The notes under the pieces were generated by a model. It was not told the DNA's origin, did not search any database, and was given only the letters and a program-made list of their open reading frames with translations. From Bemisia tabaci (taxonomy: Eukaryota; Arthropoda; Insecta; Hemiptera; Aleyrodidae), in assembly GCF_918797505.1 (NCBI RefSeq), contig NC_092801.1, forward strand, positions 23,002,116 to 23,066,115: a stretch of 64,000 nt of DNA, in the 5' to 3' direction. Position numbers and translations under genes: made by a program. This document shows positions 21,551 to 32,315 of the stretch, in pieces. The stretch's first letter is position 1. Each line of letters opens with the position of its first letter.

Positions 21551-21783
21551 CACAGTGGATCGAGTCAATTAGAGAGGTCGGACATGACATTTATAATTAC
21601 AACTTCAAATATTGATGTTTATTTCGTCACATTTTAAATTTCAAGGGGTGCTCCTAGAAGAAAATTTCACGAGAAAATCAATGAAACCACATTCAGAACC
21701 TCAAAATTTTGTATTGACAGAGTTATAAGCGTTTAAAGTTTTCAACTTTTGTCCGACCTCTCCTATTGATTTGATCCACTGTG
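21551..21783 (+). mobile_element. MITE family Z, copy 1
   Basis: Ends CACAGTGGATCGAGTCAATT and TTGATTTGATCCACTGTG, continued inward by AGAGAGGTCGGACA and TGTCCGACCTCTCC. 233 bp. Weak inverted similarity continues outside (GACGCCG/CGCCGTC), so the true ends may lie a few bases further out. The second copy is at 36662-36895 and a left-end remnant near 52446. Confidence 0.75.
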
Positions 21784-22561
21784 CGCCGTCTGAGACGAAT
21801 GTTTTCCATAGAAATCTCAAAATCCGATTTTGACAAACATCGCCAAAAATTACGTCTCCATAGAATAAGGTTTCTTTTACCATAGCCGGATCCATACGTA
21901 TATGTGCTAAAAATAACTATGTGTAAACTAATTAAGTCAAACGAAACTGCGCACAAAACACGCAAATCCTATGTCCATAGTCCTTTTTAAATTGATTCAT
22001 TTTTATGTGCATACATAGTTCCTTTTGTCATAAAACGCTCATACAGGAATTATTTTTTCTTTTTTTCACATCAAAATTTTTGTATAGTTTCATGCAACGT
22101 CATCATTATATTTTATTAATTTTCAATTTCTTAGCAGCAAAGTCATTACCGCGGAAATAAAACAAATGAACTCGGCAACCCTCTAGGCATACCTTTCATC
22201 ATCTAAACGAGAAAATGAAAAATATATTTGTCTTTTGATGAAAGACCGATTTTGTGTTCAGTTATTAACGGTGTGACGCCGTTGTGTTTGTTTAAGCTAC
22301 ATATTTGTTTGTATGCTCGCTTGAGTTTTTATAAATTCGTTACGTTGTTATCCCCCCCCCCCCCATTTTCCCCCCTCTTCATTTTTTTCAAACTTGCCGC
22401 ATGAAATGTGATGAACTATCAAGCGCTCTGATTTGACTAAGTTTGTGTGTACTTTCTGAGGGAAATACAATAGGTATTGCCTTTTCCTCTGATGCCAGAC
22501 TTGGATAAAAAAAAATATGTACCTCATTAATCGTGAACTTAGATTTGGCCTTCAGATTTTT
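21784..22561. other. Unassigned DNA with a C homopolymer
   Basis: A run of 13 C occupies 22352-22364. No gene or shared repeat was recognised. Confidence 0.45.
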
Positions 22562-22690
22562 TAAATGGATCACTAAAGTAAAGATTTAAACACTCGGTTT
22601 ATGTTTCCTCCTTAAACGTTCACTTGAAACACGATTCGCGTGTTAAAAATCACTGAAAATAACTCCTAAGCATAATATTAATGTATTTTT
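22562..22690 (+). repeat. Left-end fragment of MITE family B
   Basis: AATGGATCACTAAAGTAAAG, CACGATTCGCGTG and AAATAACTCCTAAGC follow the left 130 bp of family B with many substitutions. It may be the left part of the copy whose right part lies at 24540-25588. Confidence 0.5.
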
Positions 22691-22739
22691 AGCATAGATT
22701 ACGACGTATTTAAATTTCCGTAGAAATTTTAAGTTATCG

Positions 22740-22850
22740 AGTCGACTTGTCCCTCTTCAAAAACATAAAATAGGAGCATGTATTTTGAAGCAGCACAAAG
22801 GAGATGCGTGATTTCGCATAATAGCCATCGATAAGCATTGGCGGATCCAA
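22740..22850 (+). repeat. Fragment of MITE family C
   Basis: AAAACATAAAATAGGAGCATG and GAAGCAGCACAAAGGAGATGC align with 55400-55450, a longer diverged C copy. Confidence 0.45.
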
Positions 22851-22859
22851 CAAATTCAT

Positions 22860-23079
22860 ACTGAAAAAAAAAGATTGGTTAAATTTACGATTCCTTCACC
22901 CTGTATTTCAAACAGCGTCAATTCAGAGTCAATTCTGCCAGATGAAAGGGAAACGTTAATATATACTGGTACAGGTAACCATTCCTCTGGCAGAATCGAC
23001 TTGAAGATTGGTAAAATGTACCATTCATTCAAGCTGTGTACAGCGGGATGGTAAATTCTACCGATCTTTTTTTAAAGTG
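22860..23079. mobile_element. Foldback element EE
   Basis: Left CTGAAAAAAAAAGATTGG, TAAATTTAC and AGTCAATTCTGCCAGA are mirrored by TCTGGCAGAATCGACTTG, GTAAATTCTACC and GATCTTTTTTTAAAG. About 220 bp, non-coding. Confidence 0.6.
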
Positions 23080-23190
23080 GCAACATTATTTTGCTCCATT
23101 TAAACCTATGGAAATGTATCGATTCTTAAAGGGGTCAGGTGCTCCGACAAGAATCGATTAGCATAGGTTTAAGTAAAGGGAATCCGGTGT
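23080..23190 (+). mobile_element. Family O foldback, shortened copy
   Basis: TTAAACCTATGGAAATGTATCG and TCGATTAGCATAGGTTTAA enclose GGTCAGGTGCTCCGACA. The plan is as in the other O copies, but the loop motif has changed. Confidence 0.5.
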
Positions 23191-23654
23191 TGCCAAATTG
23201 CTAGATCCGCCTTTGACGATTTGCAACTAGACGACCCATGTTCGCGGGTCATGTGCCAACTCCGGGCATTCAGTATTTCAACATCTTTTCCTGTATTTTT
23301 TTCCAAGATATTTCGCCTACAGGCCGATTGGCCATAAACGCCGAGAAACGAAGCACGCGTCGAAATAAAGGCAGTAGCGGTGAAAATTGAATAGAAACCT
23401 CTGTCATCAATTCTCGCTGAGTTCGCAATATCCTCGGATTTATTGGCCCGCCGCGAAGTTGCTCGCCGGCCCGAGAGCGTCTCGCTCAGGATAAGCGCCA
23501 AAGATTACGCAACCAGAATCTTGAGTCATTACCGTCCATAACGCTAGCACATTTGCGGGCGGTGAAGCCAGCAACTAAACTTTCCAGCGTTGCCATCTTT
23601 GGTATTTCCTCCTTCTGCGATAAAAGAGAAAACAAGAGCGGCTGCGGCAATTTG
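23191..23654. other. Unassigned DNA
   Basis: Nothing recognised. The 110-codon minus ORF at 23169-23501 has no known motif. Confidence 0.4.
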
Positions 23655-24161
23655 AATGGAGATGTTGCATATGTGGGGAATTTGCAATTTGGCTACTGAT
23701 TCTGATGTAAAAGTTCGCGTTATGTAAAAGATGGTGCCACTGGTTTTCTCTGAAATCAACCCCCAAGCTCAAAAAAAGCTCTCAAGTTGAGCCAAATGGA
23801 GGGGATATCCCACCCTACCCTGAGAGTCCACCTCTACGTCAACACAAACTCTCCATGCAAAGATAGGGAACAAATACATTGGCAGGGCTGCCACTTTATT
23901 TGGGGACTCCAAAACTGAAAACACGACAACCCTGCTAATGTATTTGCTCCCTATCTTTGCATTGAGAGTTTGTCTTGATGTAGACGTGGACTCTCAGGAT
24001 AGCGTGGGATATCCCCTCCATTTTGGCGTCATCTTGAGAGCTTTTTTGGAGGTTGGGAGTTGATATTAGAGAAAACCAGTGGCACCATCGTGTTTCATGC
24101 GAACTTTTACATAAGAATCAATAGTCTAATCGGAAACTCCCCAAACATGCAACATGCAAAT
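23655..24161 (+). mobile_element. Element E, hAT-like foldback, copy 2
   Basis: Begins AATGGAGATGTTGCATATG and ends near CATGCAACATGCAAA. Collinear with 8112-8619, including the GGGGATATCCC and CTCCATGCAAAGATAGGGA arms. The right terminus is altered and no clear TSD was found. Confidence 0.7.
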
Positions 24162-24261
24162 AGAGAGCTTTGCTAACTTTTCTTTGAAAAAATATTTCAT
24201 CGGAAGAAACGAGGCAACGTTCGAATGCTCGTGCGGTATCGAGACATAACATGGGTCTTTT

Positions 24262-24530
24262 TAGCCCCATTATGCGATTATTCAAACGCGAATTCGAATA
24301 ATCGCGCCGAACACACAGAGGCCAGCGTTGAACGCAGAGTAGCGCCTTCGAGACTGCATGAATACTTCACGCATTGCGCTGAATACAGTGCAGTCTACGC
24401 GACGCGGCGCGCGCGGCTCGGGACGTATATAAGCGCCTACAAGGCTGGATGAATACTTCTCGCATTGCACGCACAGCACGGTGCGCGCTTTAATCGTTGA
24501 ATTCCGAATTCGTAATTTATCGGTGTCAGA
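24262..24530 (-). repeat. Family G element, copy 2
   Basis: Opposite orientation to copy 1. It starts TAGCCCCATTATGCG and contains GACTGCATGAATACTTC and CGCATTGCGC units. It ends in CGCGCTTTAATCGTTG followed by ATCGGTGTCAGACC, matching 494-540 in reverse. Confidence 0.55.
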
Positions 24531-24630
24531 CCTACGTCAAGAAACATTGATTATCTTGGTTAGAAGTCAATTTCAGTAATTTTCGTTGCACGAATCGTGA
24601 TCTACGTTAAATTTTGTTTAAGAAACATGT

Positions 24631-25543
24631 CGACAGGGTAAGTTGGCAATCACATAACTCAGTTTGCGACGTCGCAGACACGTTGTCATACTTTATTTTT
24701 TAAACGGAAAACTACTCAACGGCAATTCTTTAAAACCGCCGTGATTTTTCTTCTCTGTGCGAAGAAAATTCTGCAAAAACATCAAGGAATAATGCCAATT
24801 TTTTTCTCCTTAACAAAAATAACCTAGAGGCGGAGATTTTCAGACACCGCGAACGAATGGGCCTGTTGCATGCAAGAGATACAGCCGCGCGAATAGACTT
24901 TACAGAGGTTAAATGACACGAAAATTACGATGGTCACATTAAAAAAGTCTGAAATACACTCCTTACTGCGCAATTTGCGTTGTTAGGAACGCGCTTTTTC
25001 AAATTTCCCGCGTCTGGGGGCAGTTTTCTGATCACCGGAAACGAGCAAACGGCGGGCTCGGTGATTTCCGGAAGATGCCGAGTCTTTGTTGTTGTTGTTG
25101 TTGTTATTTTTTCCTTCAGTTTGTCTACAAACCCAACGTGATCTCTTATAGTGGTCCATGTACGCTTTATGCGGTAACCAAATCGATCAACTTTTAACGC
25201 AATCCTTCTACATTTCATTTCATGATACTGATGATATCACGAGCTCCGATTTTTAGGTAATGTCGTCAGTTTTAGTTGACCGGAAATAGCCGCGAGTTGC
25301 CGTTAATTGTTTCCGTAAGAAAACTGCCCCCCGACGCGGGAAATTTGAAAAAGCGCGCTTCTAACAACGCAAATTGCGCAGTAAGGAGTGTATTTCAGAC
25401 TTTTTTAATGTGACCATCGTAATTTTCATGTCATTCAACCTCTAAAAAGTCTATTCGCACGGCTGTATCTCTTGCATGCAACAGGCCCATTATGTGATTG
25501 CCGACTTACACCGTCGATATGTGATTGCGAACTGACGACGTCG
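24631..25543. mobile_element. MITE family C, copy 1, carrying element D
   Basis: Starts CGACAGGGTAAGTTGGC; the right side carries GATTGCCGACTTACACCGTCG and ends GACGACGTCG, with a short duplicated terminus. Flanked by exact ATGT at 24627-24630 and 25544-25547. Interior AACGGAAAACTACTCAACGG is as in the copy at 40178. Element D interrupts it at 24856-25491. Confidence 0.75.
24856..25491. mobile_element. Foldback element D, copy 1
   Basis: Ends AATGGGCCTGTTGCATGC and GCATGCAACAGGCCCATT. The arms of about 170 bp are nearly identical inverted repeats (ATGGTCACATTAAAAAAGTC, CTCCTTACTGCGCAATTTGC). A (GTT)n tract sits at 25087-25107. 636 bp. Its minus-strand ORF of 94 codons has no motif. Second copy at 28871-29518. 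Confidence 0.8.
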
Positions 25544-25588
25544 ATGTATAAGAATGATTAACTTCGCACCTTGTCTACTCGTCCACTA

Positions 25589-26081
25589 CACCGCATAAAC
25601 AATACGCCGACCAACCTTGAAACAGTGCAACCCATTTTATACTATTTTGATCCGAGTTGTCAATAATTCAGGTGGCTCTCGAGCTGAAAATAGAGCCCGG
25701 AGCATGGAGAGCTGAAACTTTATCCCATCAAGACCTTAAAGCCCGCAAATTACACCCATGGTGGTGTTTTTACAACCGCAGACATACACGCGGCTCGTCG
25801 GCTCACGGCCACGAGCTACACCGTATTCATCATTTCGGTCGGTAAACCTTCGGATTGTTTCCGCATTGTTTAGTTTCAGCGGGAGTAATCGATTCAGGCC
25901 CCGAGTCCGGAAGTGGCGCAATTGACCGTTCATAAAATGACGAGACACGAATTTTCCCTGCTCCAGAAATTCGGAATTCATGACGATGGGCGGAATATTT
26001 ATTGACAGCACTTAACTCGCCAATTCGTTGCGATGAACTGTTAGCGTATTTGCAAATTTATTCCTCCAATTGAACAGTAAC
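25589..26081. other. Unassigned DNA
   Basis: Nothing recognised. Confidence 0.4.
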
Positions 26082-26139
26082 CTACGGGTTGATTGTTGAA
26101 ATTGATAGATAAAGCCATAGGCAAAGAAGACATACACTG

Positions 26140-26371
26140 CACTGGAAAAAACACATTGGATCTAGAGTCCAGACTCTTAAAAACATCGACAAGAAAAAAT
26201 ACTCACAACTCGCGATTCAATCAGATTTAAGCTTAAATCAGGAACCGAGCCTCTTAATTTGAGCGGATTTCCTTTTGATTTAAGCTTAAATCTGATTGAA
26301 TCAAGTGTATTTTTTCGTGTCAATGTTTTCAAAAATCTGGACTCCAGATCCAACTTGTCTTTTTTCCAGTG
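26140..26371. mobile_element. MITE family J, copy 2
   Basis: CACTGGAAAAAACACATTGG on the left and CTTTTTTCCAGTG on the right, with the TCTAGAGTCCAGACTCTT arms mirrored. There is no short TSD. Instead a 57-bp direct copy of the M terminus lies on each side. Confidence 0.75.
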
Positions 26372-26423
26372 TACGGGTTGATTGTCGAAATTGATAGATA
26401 AAGCCATAGGCAAAGAAGTCATA

Positions 26424-26630
26424 CACTGGAAAAAAATAGTTCTATTTATAGGGCTCTTGCACTTTCTTTGCTTGCTACAGAAGTTTCTGTTATGAGGACG
26501 GAATATTTTGTGCTCTCGACCGAAATTTTGTTCTCACAACAGAAAAGTCTCGCAAGTACAACAGAGAAAGTGCAGACGTCGTGTGAACAGAAGGTTCTGC
26601 CATCAGCACTGACTATTTTTTTGCAAGTAG
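26424..26630. mobile_element. Foldback element N
   Basis: Left CACTGGAAAAAAATAGT and TTGCACTTTCTTTG mirror right CAGAGAAAGTGCA and CAGCACTGACTATTTTTTTGC. It shares the CACTGGAAAAAA tip with J but has an unrelated interior. Confidence 0.55.
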
Positions 26631-26916
26631 GGAGTATGGAGTGATCCTACTGGTTAAAATTTTTGGTTCCTATTGACTAAACGAAATAATAATGGACTAA
26701 CTATAGGGTCTCTCGTGAGCTTCCGTTAGTTAGTCGATTATCAACCCTCTTTGTTCATTGGAATCACCCACTACCATGAATAAGATCCCTCCATATCCCT
26801 GTTGTCCTCTTTGTCTATAGATTTTTTTTTTAAAAATTTCAACAATCAGTCCGCTGACACGATGACACGATGGATATATCGCCGATGACGCTCCAAAAAC
26901 GCGAATCATGGATTGC

Positions 26917-27010
26917 AACATTGCAAACTTCCTGTCGTAGTTTATTTTTTAAATTGAAAAATACGGAACACCATATCTTGAAAGCTAGTCTGATTTTTCT
27001 TTTCTGTTGA
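26917..27010. repeat. Fragment of MITE family C
   Basis: CAAACTTCCTGTCGTAGTTTA, AAATTGAAAAATACGG and CTGATTTTTCTTTTCTG follow the left-middle part of family C. Confidence 0.45.
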
Positions 27011-27760
27011 AAGTTGGACCAGAGGTGAACAGGAAATGAAGTCAAGCCGGCTAATTTATTTACAATTCTTCATATTATTCCACCAATGCGCCACTATATA
27101 TAGTGGCGCAAAGACAAGGTCCAAAGTAGAAGAGAACGTCATACATGTTCTCTTTCGGTGAACATACATTCTGGACGATCCGCGCCTGTGCCTTTTTAAC
27201 TACCACGTGTGTGAACTACTTACGCATTGTTTATGAGCCGTATTTATTGCATGTTTCGCCTTCATTCGGAGAGGTATACCAAACACGCTCCCGGGTGTGA
27301 CGATTAAGGTATCACTCGAGCGAAGGTGTGGAAATCTGGCAGTGTTCGGAGCGGTCCTCACCGACGCGGCGCTTGGCTTCAGCGTTTCAATATTCATTAG
27401 GTTTCCCGCTTTCACCATCTCGAGTCAGACACTCGCTTTGCAATTCGCAATTCGCGATCCACCGTTCGCTCCTCGCTTCTCGTCACGAGTTGCTTGTGGA
27501 ATCGCCGGGAATCAATAGATGAACTCGAACTCATACCACTGGCGTTTATCATCTTGAGATCCTGAGTTCGTTCGACCAGTGTCGACAAATTCAACTGCAC
27601 ACCACACGGAGAAAAGGAACCGTTGCTCTCACATCCTTGCCTTCCTTTCCTCACCTCCGTTCTCTACTTACTATTATTTTTATTGTTTCGCTCTGCTTAA
27701 ACCGTATCACTCAATTTTCTTTCCTCCTCCTTTACCAGACTGACAATGATCCTGGAAAAG
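27011..27760. other. Unassigned DNA
   Basis: Contains TATATATAGTGGCGC near 27095. Several overlapping ORFs on both strands at 27200-27650 cancel each other and have no motifs. No gene is supported. Confidence 0.4.
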
Positions 27761-28090
27761 CACCGAAACAAAAATCTCGGTGTATTTACTAATAAAAGGG
27801 TAAAATTACCAAGAATTCAGGGTTCTATTTGATCCCAGTTTTTTCTTGGTAAAATTACCATTAATTGAATTGGTAATTTTACCGAGAAATCTCGGTAAAA
27901 TTTTTGAACTTTCTCGGTAATTTTACCGGACCTTGGTAAAAACGCCAATATTTTTTCTCGACTGTGGTAGAATTACCGTAGGTAAGCTTACCAGTCTGTC
28001 TTGGTAAAATTACCAATAATTGGTAAAAAAAGTGAGATGGTAAAGGTACCAACGGACCTTGGTAAAAACGCCGAGAATTTTTTTTCAGTG
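27761..28090. repeat. Foldback W built of GGTAAAATTACC-type palindromes
   Basis: Tips CACCGAAACAAAAATCTCGG and GCCGAGAATTTTTTTTCAGTG are inverted. The interior repeats TTGGTAAAATTACCA-like short palindromes about ten times. Non-coding. Confidence 0.6.
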
Positions 28091-28127
28091 AGCTTTCGTC
28101 AAAACCCCTGTGAGTGAGTCCCTCGTC

Positions 28128-28432
28128 ATTGCTCACGAGGAAACCGAAGTTTTTCGTGCATGGGACCCGAAGTTGAGGTTATATGGATCTCTGAAGTTTT
28201 CGGACCACGCAACCGAAAACTGGAGGTTCAGCTGCCGAAGTTCGGGTCAGACATCTGAAGTACTTCCATATGCACCGAGGGGTTCGGTTCACACATCTGA
28301 AACACTCCAGTGCGTACCTGTCTGACCCAAACTTCGGCAGCTGAACCTCAAGTTTTCGGATGCGTGTTCCGAAAACTTGAGATCCATATGACCTCAACTT
28401 TGGGTCCCATGCACGAAGGTTTTTTTTCCATG
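28128..28432. mobile_element. Foldback element X
   Basis: CGTGCATGGGACCCGAAGTTG, CCATATGGATCT-type and GGTTCAGCTGCCGAAG arms are mirrored at 28320-28420. Loop near 28275. The paired ORFs of 71-72 codons on both strands are symmetry artefacts. Confidence 0.7.
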
Positions 28433-28870
28433 TTTAATTGAGACTCAACTTTTTGGGACGCAGAAAATTGCTTGTTTCACCTCGAAATCAGTGTCAAAAT
28501 GAAAGTCAAGAAAGAAATACCTACAAAAAACCGTGGTCATGGCATTTCAACCAACTTTGACATCGTTTGGAACATCTCGGAATTGGTAAGTATAACCGGC
28601 AGAATGCTGCCATTTCAGGGTTTTTTCAGACATTATTCTTTCAATTTGAAACTCATTCTGGAATGAAATCAGTGAGATTCTAGGTACTTAAATATAAGTT
28701 TTGTGCATTTCGTCGGAAAAGAGGAAAGGTACTTCGGTGTAAATCTCCACTCTAATTGAGGCGAACAAAGGCCACGATATTTCCGGTCCTTTGTCTAACG
28801 ACAAGGGGTGTTCGCGGTGCTGTGGCCGCGTGCAGAGATTTTTACGTAACCAAGAAGCGCTCCGAAACGT
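28433..28870. other. Unassigned DNA
   Basis: Nothing recognised. Confidence 0.4.
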
Positions 28871-29518
28871 AATGGGCCTGTTTCAAACTTTTGCTGGAGC
28901 AAAAATAAGAGCTATCACTGAAGGAAAATGTCTAAAAAATCATGACTAACGCAGTGGCAAACTCTGAAATACATTCCTAACTTTACAATCTGCGTATGAC
29001 GTTTGCATTTTTTTGAGCTCTCGCTTCAAAAACGACACTACGGCACAGGTGAACATTATTTCGTTCGAGGAGTCGTTCTATCCAACCCCTCTGCACTAGG
29101 ATGCTACGCAATATTCAACATGGCCGATGCCAATCCACCAAAAGACAAGTGCCGAGACGAGATTATATTCATTTGTTAACAGCCGGCGTGTTTACATTCA
29201 CATTTTCCTCGCGTTGATAAACATCCGCTTTGATTGACCTTGTATTCCCCTCGATTTTCGTACGTAAGCGTCGGCTTTATTGCGTTACATTTTAAAGCGC
29301 AAGGGTTGAACGAAACGAATCCTCTAACAAATTGCTTACCTGTGCCGCGGTGTGGTTTTTGAAGCGGGAAGCTCAAAAAATCGCATTTTTCTCTGGCAGA
29401 TTGTGATAATAGGAGTGTATTGCAGACTTCGCTGATGCATTCATCGTGATTTTTGAGCCAATTGTTACAAGAATCAACTCTTATTCTTGCTCCAGCAAAA
29501 GTTTGCAACAGGCCCATT
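28871..29518. mobile_element. Foldback element D, copy 2
   Basis: Ends AATGGGCCTGTTTC and GCAACAGGCCCATT. Arms share TTTTGCTGGAGCAA and the CTGAAATACATTCCTA box with copy 1. 648 bp. The 113-codon minus ORF lies in the arms and has no recognised motif. Confidence 0.75.
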
Positions 29519-30210
29519 GTGGTGTATTCGACTTCTATTTCTGGCTATGTTAAGAAACGACATAATGAGGGGCCTGGTGGACAAGGCGCATAAGTGCAGT
29601 TTTTACTATTTCCAGAAATACGTGTTTGACGTTTCGAAATTACATGGATCCTTATGGCGGAAAAAAGTTCAAACTGCCTTTTTGAAGCTTGATAGATGGG
29701 ATTTGGGAACGAATTTTTCACAGAGTATGCATCAAGACTAGTTTTACTTGAAATAATTAATATCTCAAATGTTTCAAAAACCACATACTTATGCGCCTTG
29801 TCTTCCGAGTCCCTCATACGTCCTTATCGTTTCTCTACACAGATACGTGCTTTTACTTTTGAGCCCAAAACAGCAGTTTCTTACAATGAAATTTCGAATT
29901 TGACCTCAGGGATCTTAAAGTTCCAAACGAGAAAAAGCTACAAGGCGGCATCGATGGCGCTGAGTTTCGACTTGCATCGAGCCTGTCACGCCGATTTATT
30001 GTTGCACGCAATCTTCCTCTCGTGCCTCTCTGCCCCTCCCCCCCAGAGACACACGCACACATGCAACCTCACCCTAACCCACATGCATTTGTTCTCGCAC
30101 ACGCGCCACGCCGCCCTGACAGGCTCCTCTTGAAAGCATGATTGTTCATTAGACGCATCTGGCTCATCGGTGCAGTATTCGGGTTTGGCAAAATGCATTG
30201 GACGGATTCA
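29519..30210. other. Unassigned DNA
   Basis: Overlapping ORFs on opposite strands (29545-29817 minus, 29696-30133 plus) have no recognised domain. An ACACACGCACACATGC tract lies near 30048. No gene is supported. Confidence 0.4.
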
Positions 30211-30212
30211 AT

Positions 30213-30315
30213 CAGAAGGAACTATGTCCATTGTGACATGAGCCCTGACATACGAGTATGCTTATGGATCTTACGGCTCATAGAAGAATCGATAAAGTTC
30301 CTTTTGATTTGAATC
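30213..30315. repeat. Short foldback with S/T-like ends
   Basis: GATTCAATCAGAAGGAACTATG and AGTTCCTTTTGATTTGAATC are inverted ends around TGAGCCCTGACATACGAGTATG. It resembles T at 10831 in layout. Confidence 0.5.
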
Positions 30316-30414
30316 CGCACTATTGTTCCCTGCGTCGTTGAAGAGACGAGGAGCCAGGGTACGTGGGTAAAGTTTGGCCGATTTTACGTTCTAAGTAGCC
30401 TCCAGCAGTTCCAC

Positions 30415-30590
30415 AAGTCGTGCTAAAGAAGCATAAGATGTGAGCGTTCGGGTGTTTCCAAATTTCCCCCAAAAAGACGATGGAGAAAAGTTATAGGTAT
30501 TTTTCTTTGAAAATTTCAAGCACTAAACTAGGTATATAAAGAAAGTTGAATCGATTAAACAGTTTCTGTATGATTTCGCCATTGATATAC
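30415..30590 (+). repeat. MITE-A left-end fragment
   Basis: GTCGTGCTAAAGAAGCATAAG, GTTTCCAAATTTCC and TTTTTCTTTGAAAATTTCA follow the left half of MITE-A. The right half is missing. Confidence 0.5.
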
Positions 30591-30592
30591 TA

Positions 30593-31066
30593 CTACCGTG
30601 CTAAAGAATAACGTCATATCGACGGGGAAGCTGTAAGCGGAGTTTCGAAATTTTAAAAGGAGACCGAAATTATATGCATGGCTTGAAGTTTTCACTGAAT
30701 ATTCTTTATAGAGAAAAGGAAAATCACCGAAATCTTCAAAAAGTGACGTTCAGTTGTTTTCCATGTAGTAAATTAAATATTACAGGGAGTTTGCAACGCC
30801 ACAAACCGAGATACGCATTTTTGCGGTTTCGCCTTGGCTATAAACTTTCAGTTGTTGCCAAATTTCTTTTGATGAACAAAATATCCGAGGAAATCTGTGA
30901 ACATTTTTGATTTTTATTTTTTACATAATACCAATTGCAATCAGATATAAATTTCATGAAATTTCAAGAGAAAATATTCCTAACTGTCCTTGGAGATAGA
31001 AAATTTAAAGAAGTAAATTCGGCGACTCTCGAATGTTCATTGGGCGATATTCCTTAGCCACGACAG
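30593..31066 (+). mobile_element. MITE-A with ACTA target duplication
   Basis: Left end CTACCGTGCTAAAGAATAAC, right end ATTCCTTAGCCACGACAG. Exact ACTA at 30589-30592 and 31067-31070. The left part is interrupted by a family C fragment. Confidence 0.75.
30620..30830 (-). repeat. MITE family C fragment inside MITE-A
   Basis: Inverted relative to the other C copies: AGGAGACCGAAATTATATG, GAAAAGGAAAATCACC, CAGGGAGTTTGCAACGCC. The similarity is clear in the GAAAATCACCGAAATC and GTTGTTTTCCATGTAG segments. Ends uncertain. Confidence 0.5.
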
Positions 31067-31188
31067 ACTACCTAACGTCCCTACCTGAAAATGTAGAAAT
31101 GAGATGGAATGCGAAAATAATAGGTGCCAATCAGTTTGGTACAAAATTAGTGCACTGTTGGTATAATAGTCAGGGTTACATTTCTGAT

Positions 31189-31446
31189 TCATGACCAAGC
31201 AATTGGTATGGTATGGGCATGTGCAGAGAATGGCTGATACCAGGTTGCCGAAGAAGGTGTTGGAGTGGGTCCCCCCAGGTAGGCGACGGAGAGGGCGTCC
31301 AGCCAAACGGTGGGTAGAGGGCATCCATGAAGAGATGGAGAGATGCCAGCTTCCGGAGGATCTCTACCATGACAGATTCTTGTGGCGGGTAGGCGTCGCA
31401 GAGCGCCCAAGCGCGCCGTAAAAGCGGCTCATACATACTACATACA
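31189..31446 (+). mobile_element. 5'-truncated RTE-like non-LTR retrotransposon
   Basis: A 258-bp insert flanked by an exact 12-bp duplication, TACATTTCTGAT, at 31177-31188 and 31447-31458. It contains the very C-terminal part of a reverse-transcriptase polyprotein and ends in CATACATACTACATACATACA-type short tandem repeats rather than poly(A). That tail and the extreme 5' truncation fit RTE-like non-LTR elements. It is a dead copy. Confidence 0.8.
31191..31421 (+). pseudogene. C-terminal remnant of a non-LTR endonuclease/reverse transcriptase
   Basis: The 76-residue reading holds the conserved tail of insect RT polyproteins: [10 protein letters not shown], then [19 protein letters not shown] with KRWVEGI. 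It ends PSAP before the short-repeat tail. No catalytic RT or endonuclease residues are present because everything upstream was lost at integration. Confidence 0.8.
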
Positions 31447-31458
31447 TACATTTCTGAT

Positions 31459-32064
31459 GGGGGAAGTAACCAACACGAGTATTGAATAATTCTAAGCCGG
31501 TCTAAAATTGGAATACTGAAGAGTATGTGCTTCTTCTGCCAACTTTTCCCACGATGACACACACAAGAAGCTATTCTTGATATGATCAAAGGAAAATCTT
31601 ACTTACAGCTTCCCTGACTTTCTCTTTCGCGAATCAAAACTCCTACAAACACTGAATATGCAACTGTTGCAGCTCAGTTTAGTGAAAGGACGACATCGGT
31701 TATATTTAAATTACATTGAGCTTACCTCCATCTTACTTAGAAGTTTTTATTATACTTAAGAGCCGACTTACTTGAAGTTGCGATGCGAGGCAATAATGCA
31801 AGTTATTCAAACTTCCTAATGAAAAGTTTCGCGGTGCTTGAGCGAAAACTCGAGGCTCGGCAGTTTTATAACAAGGTTACTCCCATGATTTCTTTTCTCG
31901 TTCGTATAATTTTTTGATTTGGAAAATGTTTGGATTAATTCGATTTTATGATCTCTACGCTTCATTATGTTATATTCGGACACTTTCCCAATGCCAATTG
32001 TCGAAAATTGATAGCACTGCTTTCCCTCCATTTAAATCTGTTAGTCGTCAAATCAAAAATAATA
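31459..32064. other. Unassigned DNA
   Basis: Nothing recognised. Confidence 0.4.
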
Positions 32065-32315
32065 CTGGCGTGTTAAGGAAAAACGTCGTATGAGCCTTCA
32101 GACGTTGCCGTATTCCCCCAAAGAAAACCCGAATTTACTGGGAAATGTGTGAGTATTTTTCATCGAATTTTTTGACGATTTTGTCTGCAATTCAATCTAA
32201 AATATCTGAACACTTCAAGAAAGAATACGCATGACTTTCCTCAAAAATACGTGTTTTATTAGGGGAAATTTGGCAACTCCCGAATGTTCATACGGCGTTC
32301 TTCCTCAGTACGGTA
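32065..32315 (+). mobile_element. MITE-A
   Basis: Left end CTGGCGTGTTAAGGAAAAAC, right end TTCTTCCTCAGTACGGTA. Uninterrupted; TSD not clear. Confidence 0.7.

Larger units (their letters stand above)
24540..25588 (+). mobile_element. Right part of MITE family B, carrying nested C and D
   Basis: CAATTTCAGTAATTTTCGTTG, CACGAATCGTG and AAGAAACATGT (24570-24630) continue at 25544 with ATGTATAAGAATG and CTTGTCTACTCGTCCA. Together these give the right end of family B, split at ATGT by a family C element. Confidence 0.7.
26082..26856 (+). mobile_element. MITE family M, copy 2, invaded by J and N
   Basis: Left end CTACGGGTTGATTGTTG, right end CAACAATCAGTCCGC. The right half (26640-26856) is collinear with 2810-3029, including GAGGGTTG/CAACCCTC-type central sequence. 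The left 57 bp is present twice (26083-26139 and 26372-26428) around a J element, and an N element follows. Confidence 0.65.

Noticed and set aside
29176..30133. ORFs of 113 and 145 codons
   Set aside because: The first lies in the arms of foldback D. The second overlaps opposing ORFs and has no familiar motif.
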